Shown piece by piece: positions 30,560-40,421 of a stretch of DNA of 64,000 nt. This DNA comes from Microglena sp. YARC (taxonomy: Eukaryota; Chlorophyta; Chlorophyceae; Chlamydomonadales; Chlamydomonadaceae): the NCBI GenBank assembly GCA_022414725.1, contig CM039464.1, positions 14,502,973 through 14,566,972 on the forward strand, written 5' to 3'. Every line of letters starts with the position of its first letter. Within the stretch, counting starts at the first letter, position 1. The position numbers and the translations under genes were made by a program. The notes under the pieces are model-generated. The model was not told the DNA's origin, ran no database searches, and saw only the letters and a list, made by a program, of their open reading frames with translations.

Positions 30560-31543
30560 ATGATATCCCCTGAAACCAGATACAGGTCCGTGGTTCACTA
30601 CAAATATTTTTTGAGGAGTCTGAGGAAGGTTTGTAATATATACAACGTGTCCAAGAGCTCACTACATAGATGGTTCAATGCTGATCAGGTGGGTAAAAGT
30701 AAGCGTTTAAAAAGAAAAAGGAAAGAAATGTCCATGCTTTTACGTTCCACGATATCCAATAATATTGCAGAGAACCCCTTCATAACATGCAAGGATTTGG
30801 TAGGTATAATTTGCAAGAGTTGTAATGTGAGATTATCGATCAGTACGGCATCGAGACACATAAAACAATGTGGATTTTCTAGGAAGAAGGCGTTTCCCAC
30901 AGTTCTCTACGGACATTCAAAAGAAAATGTAGAAATGTTCTGTGACAAGTACAGAGAAAGCTCTAACGTTGTTTGTATTGACGAAGCAGGATTTTACGCT
31001 GGCGAACACAGCAAATATGGATACAGCAAGATAGGTTCTAGATTAACTACGAAGACAATGAGTAACCTCCGTCGTGTGAAGTTCACTTTATTACTCCCTA
31101 TTTCATCTCAGGGAATAATAGATTATCAGTTATTGGAGCACAATTGTAAAAAAGAAGATTTCATTAAATTCTTTAAAACTTTGGTCATACCAAAGAACAC
31201 CACGATCGTCATGGATAATATTCGGTTTCACCATTCTTCAGAAATAAAGGATATATCCGAATGCAAAGGGTGGAAGCTTTTTTACACCCCTCCTTATTGC
31301 CCCAGAGCTAATGTGATTGAACAAATATTTGGAAGCATGAAGAGAGACTACATGGCATCATGTCAATTGACGTCAACCTGTAACTTCGATTACTTCATGC
31401 AAATATGTTGCGTTCTAGAAATGTGGAGGTATAAAGACTTGTCAAAATATATGATTAATACGAGAGATTGGGTTAGGAATGTTCGAGAGAGCCTGTCTGC
31501 AGATCCAGATTACATCAAAACGTTTTCGGGGTACAATTTGTGA
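30560..31543 (+). CDS. IS630/Tc1-mariner-type DDE transposase
   Basis: 327 residues from ATG at 30560, 44 bases inside the left repeat. The N-terminal helix-turn-helix reads KVCNIYNVSKSSLHRWF, followed by a very basic stretch. The catalytic motifs are VVCIDEAGFYAGE (first Asp), TIVMDNIRFHHSS (second Asp) and YCPRANVIEQIFGSMKRDY (Glu). No internal break, so it could still be active. Its TGA overlaps the next ATG as TGATG, so the two genes look translationally linked. It is only distantly related to the transposase at 10575. Confidence 0.88.
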   Translation: MISPETRYRSVVHYKYFLRSLRKVCNIYNVSKSSLHRWFNADQVGKSKRLKRKRKEMSMLLRSTISNNIAENPFITCKDLVGIICKSCNVRLSISTASRHIKQCGFSRKKAFPTVLYGHSKENVEMFCDKYRESSNVVCIDEAGFYAGEHSKYGYSKIGSRLTTKTMSNLRRVKFTLLLPISSQGIIDYQLLEHNCKKEDFIKFFKTLVIPKNTTIVMDNIRFHHSSEIKDISECKGWKLFYTPPYCPRANVIEQIFGSMKRDYMASCQLTSTCNFDYFMQICCVLEMWRYKDLSKYMINTRDWVRNVRESLSADPDYIKTFSGYNL

Positions 31544-33846
31544 TGGAGCATGGGGTCGTGTTGGTACATGAGGCTGACCAACATGATGACGTTGCTGAAC
31601 TTGTAGATTATGAAGGGGATGAGGATGAGGAGCGTGCACCTGGGCGAGCGATTTGTGTGGTCAAGATGAAATTGAGTACCTTTATTCCCCATGATTGGCT
31701 CCGTAAAAAGATAGACACACTGGTACTGGACATGAACAAGTTGCTTGGAGAGGGTTATATTTTCGTAAATTTCCACATTGCTCGTCTTTTTGAGAATGGT
31801 ATCGCTGTCCCTCCTGTAAATCGCAACTTCTTCTACCGGTGCCTTCTTGCAGTCAGTACCAACAAATGTAAGGGGTCGACTCTTGGCGAAGACTTCGAGA
31901 GTAGTCGTCTTCTGTTCGACTTGTTAAGAGAGCCGGGGCAATCCAAAGTTGACATCAGGGGGAACGTGAAGAACCAGATCATTGCAGACCTGTCTATTCT
32001 CATGGCCACAATGGCCTCTAATCACCTTTGGACCAACCTTGAGCGGCGAATAACGACGTACTTGAAGTGGAAGTACCCACAGATTGCAAAGCGCCTGCGG
32101 TCGGACATCGTGGCTGCAGTGATCAAGTGCCCTACAAAGAATCTCGACGTCATATTCAATATGAGCCCCCATGTAGCCAAGCTGCCAACCAAGCTGCCAA
32201 CAGCTCGACTTCGCTCGGCAAAGAGTGCAGTGGCTCTTGCGAAGAAGAGGGTCGGTAGGAAGGAACCAGAGGTATCCCCTTTGCGAGTTAGGTTGACTAA
32301 ACTTCAAGCGAGGTTTGAAAAGTTGAGCGAAGCTTGGCTCTCCTCCAAGAACCTTAGGGTGGACGAAGATAACGCGAAACGCTTCTTTGCACGCGACGTG
32401 GCATTCTGTCTCAGGGGGGTTCTCCCTTTACCATCCGGAAACACTTTTGCGTCTCGGGCTCACATGACCCTGCCTCTGTACCAAAATATATTGTTGGAGA
32501 CCATCGAAGGAAAACGAAAAACGAAAAACGAAAAACTTCGCACATTCTCGTTGTTGCCTTACAAATCTGGATTCACTCTGTCGCACATTCCGATTTCGAA
32601 AATGGCCTTTTTCTATATGGTCAACGAGTGCCACTTCGATTCATGCAAGGCAGACGTTGCTTCCAAAAACCATCAAGGAATATGGGAGCGCTTCGCAAAC
32701 CTCAAGAAAGTGGAGACAGTTTCTCGGAAGTTCGGTTACCGCATTGTGACAGACGGCTTTGCAGTCAGCATCTTGATGAATAAGCCTACGTGTCTGACGT
32801 GTTAGATGCCTGCAGACGCGTTCTCTACGCGGGCGCATGAGTATGTGACAACAGACGAGGGTGGCATTGTATCCTTCCGTGACAATGTGGTAGTGGCTGC
32901 GGTAGACCCGGGTGTTACTGATATCGTGACTGTAACAGGACTCGACGGAGGTACCAGGTCGTACAGCTCGGCGCAATATTATCGCAAGGGTCTGATCTTC
33001 AAGTCTCAGCGTCAAACTGACGTTTGGAACCTCGAGACGGCTGACATCGTTGGTGATATCATACCGGATAGAGACTCTTCGAGATCTGAACAGATTGGTG
33101 CGTATGCCAGGTTCTACAAGGGTGCCGCCCCAATTCTTCTTGCCCATCGTGCTTCGAGGGGGTACCGAAACCTCCGCTTTCGCAGGTACTGCAAGAAACA
33201 GAAACTCATTGTTGAGATTGCTGACTTCGTAGCTCCGAGGGAGAAGAGCGCGAAGGTACTCGTCGGTTTTGGTGATTGGAAAGGTCTGGGGGCGACGCCA
33301 ATCTCTAGGCGGACTTGTGGCCCTCTCCAAGCTATTTGTTTCGAGCTTCGTAGCCGAGAAAACGTCATCATGGAGGACGTCGATGAGTTCAGAACATCTC
33401 AACGATGCAGCTGCTGTGAGAACCGCCTTTGCAACATGGTGGCACTCACTCATCGTAAGAAGCAAGACGGTACTGGTTGGGAATGTACAGAAGGACGCAA
33501 GCGGATTCACAAGATTCTCCACTGCAAAAGCAGTCAAAGCGGAGCGCCACGCCAACAGAGCGGTGGTAGGCTCCACTGCGGGAAGACTTGGGACCGCGAT
33601 GTGAACGCTTCCAGGAACATCCTGATGCTTACACTCCACCAAGTCTTTGGGAGAGAGCGACCTCTCGCGTTTCGCCGAGACGCGCCGAGAGGTTCCTCGA
33701 AAACCCCACCACCCCCTGATACTGATATGGGGACACAGACGGTTGAACGGTTTACCAAAGAGGCTACTCGGAATATCTTCGAGAACCTCTTCAACCTGCT
33801 GCACCCCCCAACGTTGCCCAAAAGCAACGATCTGCAGTCTGGATGA
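31543..33846 (+). pseudogene. Fanzor (TnpB-like RNA-guided nuclease), copy 1, one in-frame TAG
   Basis: A 767-codon frame broken once, by TAG at 32803 (codon 421), where copy 2 has serine TCG. Residues 1-420 form the N-terminal RNA-binding half. After the stop come VVAAVDPGVTDIVTV (RuvC I, Asp455), RGYRNLRFRRYCKKQK (arginine-rich helix), DVDEFRTSQRCSCC (zinc-finger start after RuvC II), CGKTWDRDVNASRNIL (RuvC III), then a Ser/Pro-rich tail. Fanzor proteins are RNA-guided DNA nucleases of the TnpB lineage; the guide RNA usually overlaps the 3' end of the gene and the element end. With the stop the nuclease core would not be made unless read through. Confidence 0.85.
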
Positions 33847-33884
33847 TTATAAGGTGTGTCCCACTTTATTTGAGAACTACTGTA

Positions 33885-34220
33885 TCATCATACAAATGCC
33901 ACCAACGTACACAATCACCGTTCAGAAGACAGACGACAGTAGTCCGATATAATGTTTCATTTGCAGTATTCGAACTGTTGGCATGTCAGGGGAGACTAGG
34001 GGGAACAATATCAGAGGCTATCGATGACTTTAGACATCGGGTTACAATGTGGCTGGCACATCCTGTAAATCATGGATTCTCTACCTGGCCAACGCCTCTC
34101 ACAGACATCTCTGAGATCAAAAACGTAGTTAGGATTTTTAGTTGGACACCAGAGTGATTGGGATCATAATTCGTGGCTTCACACCCGATGGGAGCCTGAT
34201 GTAAACAGAATGAGAGGTAG
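33885..34220. other. Gene-free stretch, possible decayed coding DNA
   Basis: The frame at about 33945-34157 (GTISEAIDDFRHRVTMWLAH, ISEIKNVVRIFSW) looks protein-like but has no start, since upstream sequence belongs to the transposon end. It may be the broken N-terminal part of the following ORF. Confidence 0.35.
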
Positions 34221-34673
34221 TTGAGATCCCGCGTGTGTGACGCATTCCAGCTACCAAGCACGCTTGAGGAGTACCACTCGAAAGTGAAAATATACAAGGA
34301 GAATTGCACCGTCAAAGAACTGTTCATGATTGCGCATGGAACAGAAAATGGACAGGTTGTGCTTGCACTTGATGTGTTTGTCGACTTGTCGGAATTGGAA
34401 CTTAGCCAGCCTGGCCCCAATGGCAGCTTCACATATGGCATGCACTGCTACAGGTACCGCCACTCTGATGTCGAGTGTGGCAATCGTGTTGCTGCCCGCC
34501 AGCTGGGTCGCAACCTCGGGGTAGCTTCCTCGTCTGAAATGCCGGAAGTTTGGCAGGTGCGGCGAGAAGGTGTGGATGGCCAACCTGGTTGGGTCCACAC
34601 CGGCCTGAATCCGTCTGCATTGGAAAAGGTGGCAGTGCTGGCCAGCATTGCGGCGGCGAGGAGGAGAGAATAA
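34221..34673 (+). CDS. Hypothetical protein, perhaps a fragment
   Basis: 150 residues from a TTG at 34221; an in-frame ATG occurs only at about residue 36. Composition is natural: VKIYKENCTVKELFMIAHGT, VVLALDVFVDLSELELSQPG and a C-terminal EVWQVRREGVDGQPGWVHTG followed by an alanine-rich helix. No motif recognised. The lack of a good start and the protein-like stretch upstream in another frame suggest that the 5' part is damaged. Confidence 0.4.
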   Translation: MRSRVCDAFQLPSTLEEYHSKVKIYKENCTVKELFMIAHGTENGQVVLALDVFVDLSELELSQPGPNGSFTYGMHCYRYRHSDVECGNRVAARQLGRNLGVASSSEMPEVWQVRREGVDGQPGWVHTGLNPSALEKVAVLASIAAARRRE

Positions 34674-34705
34674 AAAAATGCACTTTTTATATAATTGGTG
34701 TGTTC

Positions 34706-35454
34706 ATGTGGCATGAGACATGCTTCTTGTGGCACGAGCTGGCCAGTCATCTATCTGCGGTCGACATGTATGTATTATCCTTGACATGCAATGCTGCTAG
34801 GAAGTACTACATGCGCAATCTACTCCAGCTTGCGGTATTTGACGTCACAGAACTGTCATTGCGAAGTGCATGGACCATTCTGTCGCATGTGCACTGCAAG
34901 CAGGTAGCCATTCCCACGAGCTTGCGCCAAACTGAGTTCCTACACAACAAAAGAGTATTGACAACAGGTGCTGACTGGGCAGCACGCAAGGGACACTTGC
35001 CCCTATTGCAATGGCTGCTGTTGAATACTGAGGAGGTCAGCACGACTTATGCATTCGACTTGGCAGCACGCAATGGGCATATGAACGTTCTGTTGTGGCT
35101 GCATGACAATGGCTTAGGCGGCACTAGGACATCGGCCGATTGGGCGGCATATACTGGTCACCTACATATTGTAAAATGGTTGTATGACAACACACAAACT
35201 TTAAGTGTTCTGAGCATGCTACCATGATTGCTGCAGGCAATGGGGACCTTGAAATGTTGCTGTGGTTGCACGCGCAAGGTGTCACATGTAACACGAGTTG
35301 TGCAAACTTTGGATTCGCCTGCGAGCATGAAGGAATCATGCAGTTCCTTGAATCCGTGGGATGCAAACGATGCATAGACGAAGCAAACACTAACATCATA
35401 AAAAATATTCGACACATCATTGAGTGTGAGCGACTAACATCCGCTCGGAACTGA
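34706..35454 (+). pseudogene. F-box/ankyrin-repeat protein, one frameshift
   Basis: From ATG at 34706 a first frame gives an F-box-like opening (HELASHLSAVDMYVLSLTCN) and ankyrin-type repeats of the giant-virus kind: ADWAARKGHLPLLQWLL, FDLAARNGHMNVLLWLHDNG, ADWAAYTGHLHIVKWLYDN. Near 35196-35206 the signal moves one frame back and continues ATMIAAGNGDLEMLLWLHAQ and FACEHEGIMQFLESVGCKRC to a TGA at 35452. One base is probably lost in the CAACACACAAAC stretch. Such proteins often link host targets to ubiquitin ligases. The shared F-box and ankyrin pattern makes one gene more likely than two. Confidence 0.7.
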
Positions 35455-35829
35455 AGCCGGTACAAGGAATCCTGTTGTTGCACGAGTGTACACAGGACAA
35501 TTTGTTTGACTAAGCTTTTTCACATGTATTTTGAATGTGGCTCCCGCGTCCAATCAGGCAGCTCTGGTCATGTTGGATGGCAAGGAACCTGACATGAAGA
35601 CGAAAGAATGTTCCCTACCTTGTTTTTGCCAAGACGGTGCATTGCGAAATGAGGTGAGTGAGGGGTCTTGTTGGGCCGGTGTTTACAGTCAACGGAATAC
35701 TAAAATGAAACCGCTTCGTGTAACCTAATGGTGTAGAAATCCACTGGGCAGTGGAACACCAATACGATTTTGAATCAACAAATTGCAAGATGTAAACGAG
35801 AATCTTCATCGTCGTCTCATCTAATCACG
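35455..35829. other. Gene-free stretch with a MITE end
   Basis: A MITE end starts at 35682 (TACAGTCAACGGAATACTAA) and its body continues to about 35815, parallel to 43857-43984. The rest has no convincing frame. Confidence 0.55.
35682..35815 (+). repeat. Half MITE, about 130 bp
   Basis: The end TTTACAGTCAACGGAATACT is followed by GTGTAGAAATCCACTGGGCA, GTGGAACACCAATACGATTT and TGAATCAACAAATTGCAAGA. The same order is seen at 43857-43984 and, diverged, at 1060-1200. Confidence 0.7.
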
Positions 35830-36582
35830 ATGAAGATACCAACATTGAGCATGTTATGCATGAAGCAGATTCCTTCCAACGTATGGCGCAGATTGACAAT
35901 ACACATTCAGAGCTGCCTGTACCCGCGCCAATGGAGATCTGCAATCACCTCACTGCAAGGGCATTTGCTCCGTTGCTCACGACGCAGGATGGCTTCGTTA
36001 TTGCAATTGCTGGAGGACCAGGATACTGGCCATTGGTCGTTGGCCCCAACAAACACCGTGGTGCACAACACAGCTCTGGCTTTCGAGACCTTACGCCACG
36101 GCGACCACGTTGTTGTGATGATCGGGGGGTGGCGCAATGGTTATGCACACCATGGCATTGTATCTCGCCCTCACACCAGCGATACACCAAGCATCGCTAA
36201 CTTCAGCTCCCCCACCGGGAATAGCAAAATGCGCGATGCCAAACTCCAGTTTGTGCGCTACGACGTGTTCTTAGCTGGACACCGCACGTTTGGATGCGTG
36301 CCTTGCAGTGGTGAGGAAGGAGACGAGGCGATGCAACGTGAGCGAGCAGTCAACATTGCCAGTCTGCTTATCCAGTTGCCCCATGCAAGCTTGCACGAGT
36401 ACCACCTTATCAGATGGAACTGTGAGTGTTTCGCCTGGATGTGCAAGACGGGTTGCGTGCACACATCATCTGATCAGGTGGATCGCATTCTGCGCGCCAT
36501 TACAACAGATCTTAGGAAAGGGGATAGATCGTTCATTCTGCAGTCAGGCATGATCGCATCAAAATCTTGTGTAGTGTCTTAA
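35830..36582 (+). CDS. LRAT-domain protein (NlpC/P60-like papain fold)
   Basis: 250 residues from ATG at 35830. The first 70 residues are a poorly conserved leader. The LRAT domain starts at LRHGDHVVVMIGGWRNGYAH; His107 or His108 in YAHHGI and Cys198 in NCECFAW match the catalytic His and Cys of the lecithin retinol acyltransferase/H-rev107 group. Members transfer or remove acyl chains on phospholipids at membranes and occur in some viruses. The N-terminal part overlaps an open frame in another phase (35856-36200), which I regard as a by-product. No break in the domain. A fragment of a Fanzor gene lies directly downstream on the other strand. Confidence 0.7.
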   Translation: MKIPTLSMLCMKQIPSNVWRRLTIHIQSCLYPRQWRSAITSLQGHLLRCSRRRMASLLQLLEDQDTGHWSLAPTNTVVHNTALAFETLRHGDHVVVMIGGWRNGYAHHGIVSRPHTSDTPSIANFSSPTGNSKMRDAKLQFVRYDVFLAGHRTFGCVPCSGEEGDEAMQRERAVNIASLLIQLPHASLHEYHLIRWNCECFAWMCKTGCVHTSSDQVDRILRAITTDLRKGDRSFILQSGMIASKSCVVS

Positions 36583-36604
36583 CCCGCATAGCCACACGCA
36601 CCCT

Positions 36605-36790
36605 ACGCTCGACACTGCGTTCTCTAAAGAACCTGTCAGCTTGTAATCAATTTTGCGTCCTACCACAACTTCCAGTTTGCAATATTTCTTTGGCCTCGCA
36701 AGAATTCCGGGGCGGATTGGGTACATTGTAAAGCAATTGTGGATGTTAATGGCTGCATTTACAAGCAACTTGCTGTTCTCCATGGTGGAA
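36605..36790 (-). pseudogene. C-terminal Fanzor fragment related to 8485-10545
   Basis: Nearly identical to 8492-8690 (CAGCTTGTAATCAATTTTGC, GCAAGAATTCCGGGGCGGAT). Relative to it, bases coding the RDL of the RuvC III motif are deleted, leaving KLLVNAAINI. The fragment ends in a piece of repeat family A. Confidence 0.8.
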
Positions 36791-37065
36791 CTCCTTTGTG
36801 GGGGCTCCCCTCCTCCGTTTGCGTATGTGTTGCTTGCATTGATTCATTGATTCATTCATGCATGCGGTCGATGGATGCAAAAGCCGCCGCTGTGCGTGTG
36901 TGTGCATCTGCATTCAATGTGGTCAGGGTCATCATCCAACGGAGAAAACATTACATTATGAGTGTCCATTTACATTACAAGTGAATTATGTCCACACTCC
37001 TCAAACTTTTCAGCAATTACTGACAATATTCGCCGTATTCATGGAAAAAATACAGAGAATGGGGT
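36791..37065. repeat. Dispersed-repeat stretch
   Basis: Repeat A fragment (36786-36818), then TTGATTCATTGATTCATTCA with TGCATGCGGTCGATGGATGC at about 36838-36880, shared with 39350-39390 and 47176-47222. No gene seen. Confidence 0.6.
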
Positions 37066-37614
37066 CTAGTCGACGTGGTTTCGCACGATGAAAGGCACGA
37101 GCACGTGACTTACCATGTGATTCCTTCTCCTCTGGAGGAGTTCGCGGTATCGCTCTGCGATCACTCGAACTGCCTTACTGACGCGCAGCCAAGACATGCA
37201 AATCACCTCGAAGAAGAACTCCTGGATTTCTGTATCTGAGGAACAGATCGTCAGTGTATCGGAGCCTAAGAAGTCGATGTTGATGTCCTTGAATCCAGGT
37301 CGGATGATGAACAGCCTCTCCAGTATGCGGTAGATGGTTGGAACGTCTTCGGTCATAAACAAGGCATCCAGCGCAAACAACTTGTGTCTGTTCCTTTTGT
37401 CGATATACAATATGGAGTCAAAGCATTCAGGAATTTCCTCGATCTTCTGGTCCACGAACTTAGAGAACGCTGGGAAGAAAGCGTCTCCGAATGTGAACAT
37501 CACAGCTGGAACAGTGTATCTGGTGTATCTGGTAAGATGCGGATCATACGGATCATGTAATTTGTATGCAGCATTAGCAAGTTGCAACCATATTTTCTCA
37601 CCGACTGTTGACAT
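37066..37614 (-). CDS. Conserved-looking hypothetical protein with early-type promoter
   Basis: 182 residues from ATG at 37614. Natural composition throughout: VGEKIWLQLANAAYKLHDPY, MFTFGDAFFPAFSKFVDQKI, YIDKRNRHKLFALDALFMTE and a C-terminal helix with RVSKAVRVIAERYRELLQRR. No enzyme motif that I recognise. The early-type promoter AAAAAAATTGAAA is 64 bases upstream, which supports a real, early-expressed gene. Ends with TAG. Confidence 0.65.
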   Translation of the reverse strand: MSTVGEKIWLQLANAAYKLHDPYDPHLTRYTRYTVPAVMFTFGDAFFPAFSKFVDQKIEEIPECFDSILYIDKRNRHKLFALDALFMTEDVPTIYRILERLFIIRPGFKDINIDFLGSDTLTICSSDTEIQEFFFEVICMSWLRVSKAVRVIAERYRELLQRRRNHMVSHVLVPFIVRNHVD

Positions 37615-37677
37615 TATTAGTTATTTAACGTTGTGGATAGAGTTGGTTTGGTTGTTTTCTTGCTCAGATGGAAATGG

Positions 37678-37691
37678 TTTCAATTTTTTTA
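37678..37691 (-). promoter_or_regulatory. Early promoter motif (AAAATTGA type)
   Basis: TAAAAAAATTGAAA on the minus strand, 64 bases before the ATG at 37614. It matches the early promoter known from mimivirus relatives, and the distance is right. Confidence 0.6.
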
Positions 37692-37699
37692 CCTACATG

Positions 37700-37771
37700 T
37701 ATGAGTTTGCACGCCCCTCCACCATGGGCAAATGCGCTCACCTCTCGTGCATGAAACAAGCATGTGCGTGA
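37700..37771 (+). pseudogene. Fragment of the GKCAHLxCM family
   Basis: Codes MGKCAHLSCMKQACA, closely like TGKCAHLACMNQTPS of the gene at 44623-45552. Only this motif is kept. Confidence 0.5.
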
Positions 37772-37780
37772 GCATATTCA

Positions 37781-38114
37781 ATGGAAACAGCACGCAGTCT
37801 GCGGGCTAAATCCAATAACCGCTCTCTCTTCTCATTATATCTCAACTGTAATGATGAATCTCAACTGAATCCCGTGGTACCCGAGCTGGTGCTCGTCAAT
37901 CAGTACTTTGCAGTCACGGACGCCAACGCCGACGTCGTTCTGCTGAAGGATATCAACGCCTTCGCCCGGGATTTCAAAATGAACAAAAAGACTCTGCAAA
38001 CAAGACTCTAGAAAAAAGGGGGCGATGCCGGACACGAACTGCAGCGTCGCCGGCGTGAGGGGGGGGCGGGGGTTCAAGAAACTGCGCTTCTTCACCCCCG
38101 ATGCCAAAACATAA
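37781..38114 (+). pseudogene. Small gene with possible DNA-binding helix, frameshifted
   Basis: The frame from ATG at 37781 gives 76 residues, including DANADVVLLKDINAFARDFK and NKKTLQTRL, then TAG at 38009. After the AGAAAAAAGGGGGCG run the protein-like signal continues in another frame, MPDTNCSVAGVRGGRGFKKL with RFFTPDAKT, and stops at 38112. The FARDFxMNKKTLQTRL stretch could be a helix-turn-helix, and the FKKLRFFTP end resembles tails of small viral DNA-binding proteins; both are tentative. The RNA ligase starts about 60 bases later. Confidence 0.45.
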
Positions 38115-38175
38115 ACGCAAGAGCGTTACCGTTAGTATTAGCCATCCATCTAATTTACACCTGTATGTTAGTCGA

Positions 38176-39165
38176 ATGCCGGCCTTCATTCCATTTCCCC
38201 CGATCCAGCAGTTCAGGAACGTCCTGAAAGAGTTGCCGTACGTCTTCGGAAGCGCGATCCCGCAGACGCTCAAGTTCCGAGGCACGGTCAAACTGCACGG
38301 GACGCACTCGGACATTGTGAGGCACTTCATTACTGGAACCCCTGACTTCGTCGACACCATTCAGTCTCGAAACAGAATCCTGTCAGTCGACAACGACAAC
38401 CAAGGCTGCCACATGTTTCTGACTGCGAAGAAGTACTCCGATCTGTTCGATCGTATCCAAGCGATCCATGGAGCAGATATAAGATCGAACATCGTCGTAT
38501 GTGGCGAGTACTGCGGTAAAGGTGTGCAGAGCAAGGTGGCCCTGTGTAAGCTCGCCAAGATGTTTGTGATATTTGCGATCAGAATCGACTATGAATGGGT
38601 TGACATGACCAAGTACAGCACGGTGTTCTGTCAGGAGGAATGGATCTTCAACATCATGAACTTTCCGACGTACGAGGTGGAAGTCGACATGAGCGACACG
38701 CAGCCCGCGCAAGACTACATGGCGGATCTCACAAACTCCGTGGATGCAGAGTGTCCGTTCGCGTACCAGCTGGCCGGCGTCAAGGGTGGTGGCGAGGGCA
38801 TTGTGTGGACGTGCGTGGACCACCCATCGTCTCGTCTGTGGTTCAAGACGAAGGGCAAGACGCATTGCACCGCCGTCACGAAGCAAGCGGTGCCGTCGCA
38901 GACAGAGTACATCAAGACTGTGACCGAGTTCGTCGAGTCCGTCACGACCGAGTCTCGGTTGAGCCAAGGCATCGAGTGCCTGGTTGAACAGGGCGTGGAG
39001 TTGCGGATACATAGCGTCTCTGAGTTTTTGTCATGGGTGTGCCGAGACGTGTTCAAGGAGGAACGAGACACGATCGAAGAAAACGGATTCAATGCGAACG
39101 ACGTTCGTAAGGCGTTGTACAGGAAAGCAGGGAACTGGTACAAACAACGGGTGGCAACCGCATAA
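38176..39165 (+). CDS. RNA ligase, Rnl2-like nucleotidyltransferase
   Basis: 329 residues from the ATG at 38176 (the frame is open from 38101, but MPAFIPFPPIQQF is a better start). The nucleotidyltransferase motifs are in order: motif I KLHGT with catalytic Lys39, motif III IVVCGEYCGKG, motif IIIa MFVIFAIRI, motif IV EGIVW (Glu207) and motif V WFKTKGK (Lys224, Lys226). The C-terminal 90 residues are helical. Such ligases seal nicked RNA through ligase-AMP and RNA-adenylate intermediates; in large viruses they may repair tRNAs cut by the host. The frame is intact with TAA stop. Confidence 0.85.
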   Translation: MPAFIPFPPIQQFRNVLKELPYVFGSAIPQTLKFRGTVKLHGTHSDIVRHFITGTPDFVDTIQSRNRILSVDNDNQGCHMFLTAKKYSDLFDRIQAIHGADIRSNIVVCGEYCGKGVQSKVALCKLAKMFVIFAIRIDYEWVDMTKYSTVFCQEEWIFNIMNFPTYEVEVDMSDTQPAQDYMADLTNSVDAECPFAYQLAGVKGGGEGIVWTCVDHPSSRLWFKTKGKTHCTAVTKQAVPSQTEYIKTVTEFVESVTTESRLSQGIECLVEQGVELRIHSVSEFLSWVCRDVFKEERDTIEENGFNANDVRKALYRKAGNWYKQRVATA

Positions 39166-39506
39166 CTCAATCTCTCGAGCATGAAGAAGCGTAATTGTGC
39201 ATGGTAAGTAAATTCAACTTAAGAGAAACCTTTTGTTTCTATGGCAGCCAACAAGAGCATGGATGTACCAATGACAACCACGTTTTTCTCCTTGCCACCG
39301 GACTTTGCGTTCGTGTGGCATACTTGACATGCCATGGTCATGCGTGTGCGTGTGCATGCATGCATTGATGCATTCGGTCGATGTGCCAAAGAGTTTCCGT
39401 CATCCCAATGGGGCTCCTCCTAGGGTCTCAGTGCCTAGCACAACTGCTGCTTGTCCAGCCCCCCTGCGTACAATTAACACGAACAAAATTGTGATGATTA
39501 GTAAAA
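39166..39506. other. Gene-free stretch
   Basis: Carries one copy of the ATTGATGCATTCGGTCGATG repeat at about 39362-39381 and no convincing coding frame. Confidence 0.5.
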
Positions 39507-39857
39507 ATGGATCCTGAGACGGTTGTTCTAGTTGGTGCTGGCACAGGTGACATGAAAATGCTGAATATCGGCTTGTGTATGCAGATGAGTGATTACAAGA
39601 CCTGCATACAACAAGCACTAACTTTGTCATGCTCACTAAACAAACGAGAGAGTGTCCTCGCACTGATTTCTGCAGGATCGCATCCAACTAATTGCGATCT
39701 TTCTGCGGCTTCTCGAAACGGTCATTATGATTTAGTAAAAACATTACTTGCCCTCCCAGGTGCACAATTTGATACAAGTACTGCATGTTATGTCGCACAA
39801 CACAACGGGTATCATGATATAGTGAACCTCTTATCATCCAACTTGCCTGCTGGGTGA
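39507..39857 (+). CDS. Short ankyrin-repeat protein
   Basis: 116 residues from ATG at 39507. It has three to four degenerate ankyrin repeats: VVLVGAGTGDMKMLNIGL, LTLSCSLNKRESVLALISAG, CDLSAASRNGHYDLVKTLLA and CYVAQHNGYHDIVNLLSS. No F-box. It may be a stand-alone adaptor or the remains of a longer ankyrin gene. It ends near a block of tandem repeats. Confidence 0.65.
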   Translation: MDPETVVLVGAGTGDMKMLNIGLCMQMSDYKTCIQQALTLSCSLNKRESVLALISAGSHPTNCDLSAASRNGHYDLVKTLLALPGAQFDTSTACYVAQHNGYHDIVNLLSSNLPAG

Positions 39858-40004
39858 GTGAGAGTTACTGTTGTGGGTGAGGATGGACGAGTAGGATGCG
39901 CAAGCCGCCGCGTTCCCTTGGCGGGGCGCGATATTAATGCGCCCGTCCTTGTAGTTCTCATCGAACGCGCGTTCCTTCATGTATTTCTCCTCGGAGTGCT
40001 TGTG

Positions 40005-40018
40005 AAAAAAAATTGAAA
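40005..40018 (+). promoter_or_regulatory. Early promoter motif (AAAATTGA type)
   Basis: AAAAAAAATTGAAA, 83 bases before the ATG at 40101. Confidence 0.6.
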
Positions 40019-40100
40019 TGTTTCGCTCGAGCTGTAAAGACACACACATATTATACTTCCACTTAGCCGCTATTTATCATTTCTCAACCGGTAATCAATC

Positions 40101-40390
40101 ATGTCTTGTACTTTCGTTAACGTGTCAGAACAACCGTGCATCATCGACCTATCAAGGGACGATGAAGACATTGTTTGCGACTGCGTGACACAAATCTGCA
40201 ACTGCGTTCTGAACGCACTTGAGCCGTGCATTGTATCCTTGGTATCGTCTGATGATGAGTCCGACGACGAGGCCCAGGCCATGTCCGAGTCCGAGTCCGA
40301 CGACGAGGCCGAGTCCGACGACGAGGCCCAGGCCATGTCCGAGTCCGAGTCCGAGTCAGGCAACGAGGCCCAGGCCATGTCCGAGTCTGA

Positions 40391-40421
<31 letters not shown>

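Larger units (their letters stand above)
30516..33884 (+). mobile_element. IS630-type transposon carrying transposase and Fanzor, copy 1
   Basis: Left end TACAGTTGTTCTCAAATAAT, right end the inverse of TACAGTAGTTCTCAAATAAA, both continuing into a GGGACAC block, with TA at each border. The 3,369-bp body holds two plus-strand genes and almost nothing else; the Fanzor stop is only one base from the right repeat. A 2,774-bp copy is at 47502-50275 and end fragments are at 6319, 30455, 41867 and 50276. Association of Fanzor with mariner-type elements is known from eukaryotes and their viruses. Confidence 0.85.

Noticed and set aside
32641..33804. Minus-strand frame of 387 codons opposite Fanzor copy 1
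   Set aside because: It lies opposite the RuvC-bearing half of Fanzor, and its counterpart in copy 2 is broken at other places; no own motif.
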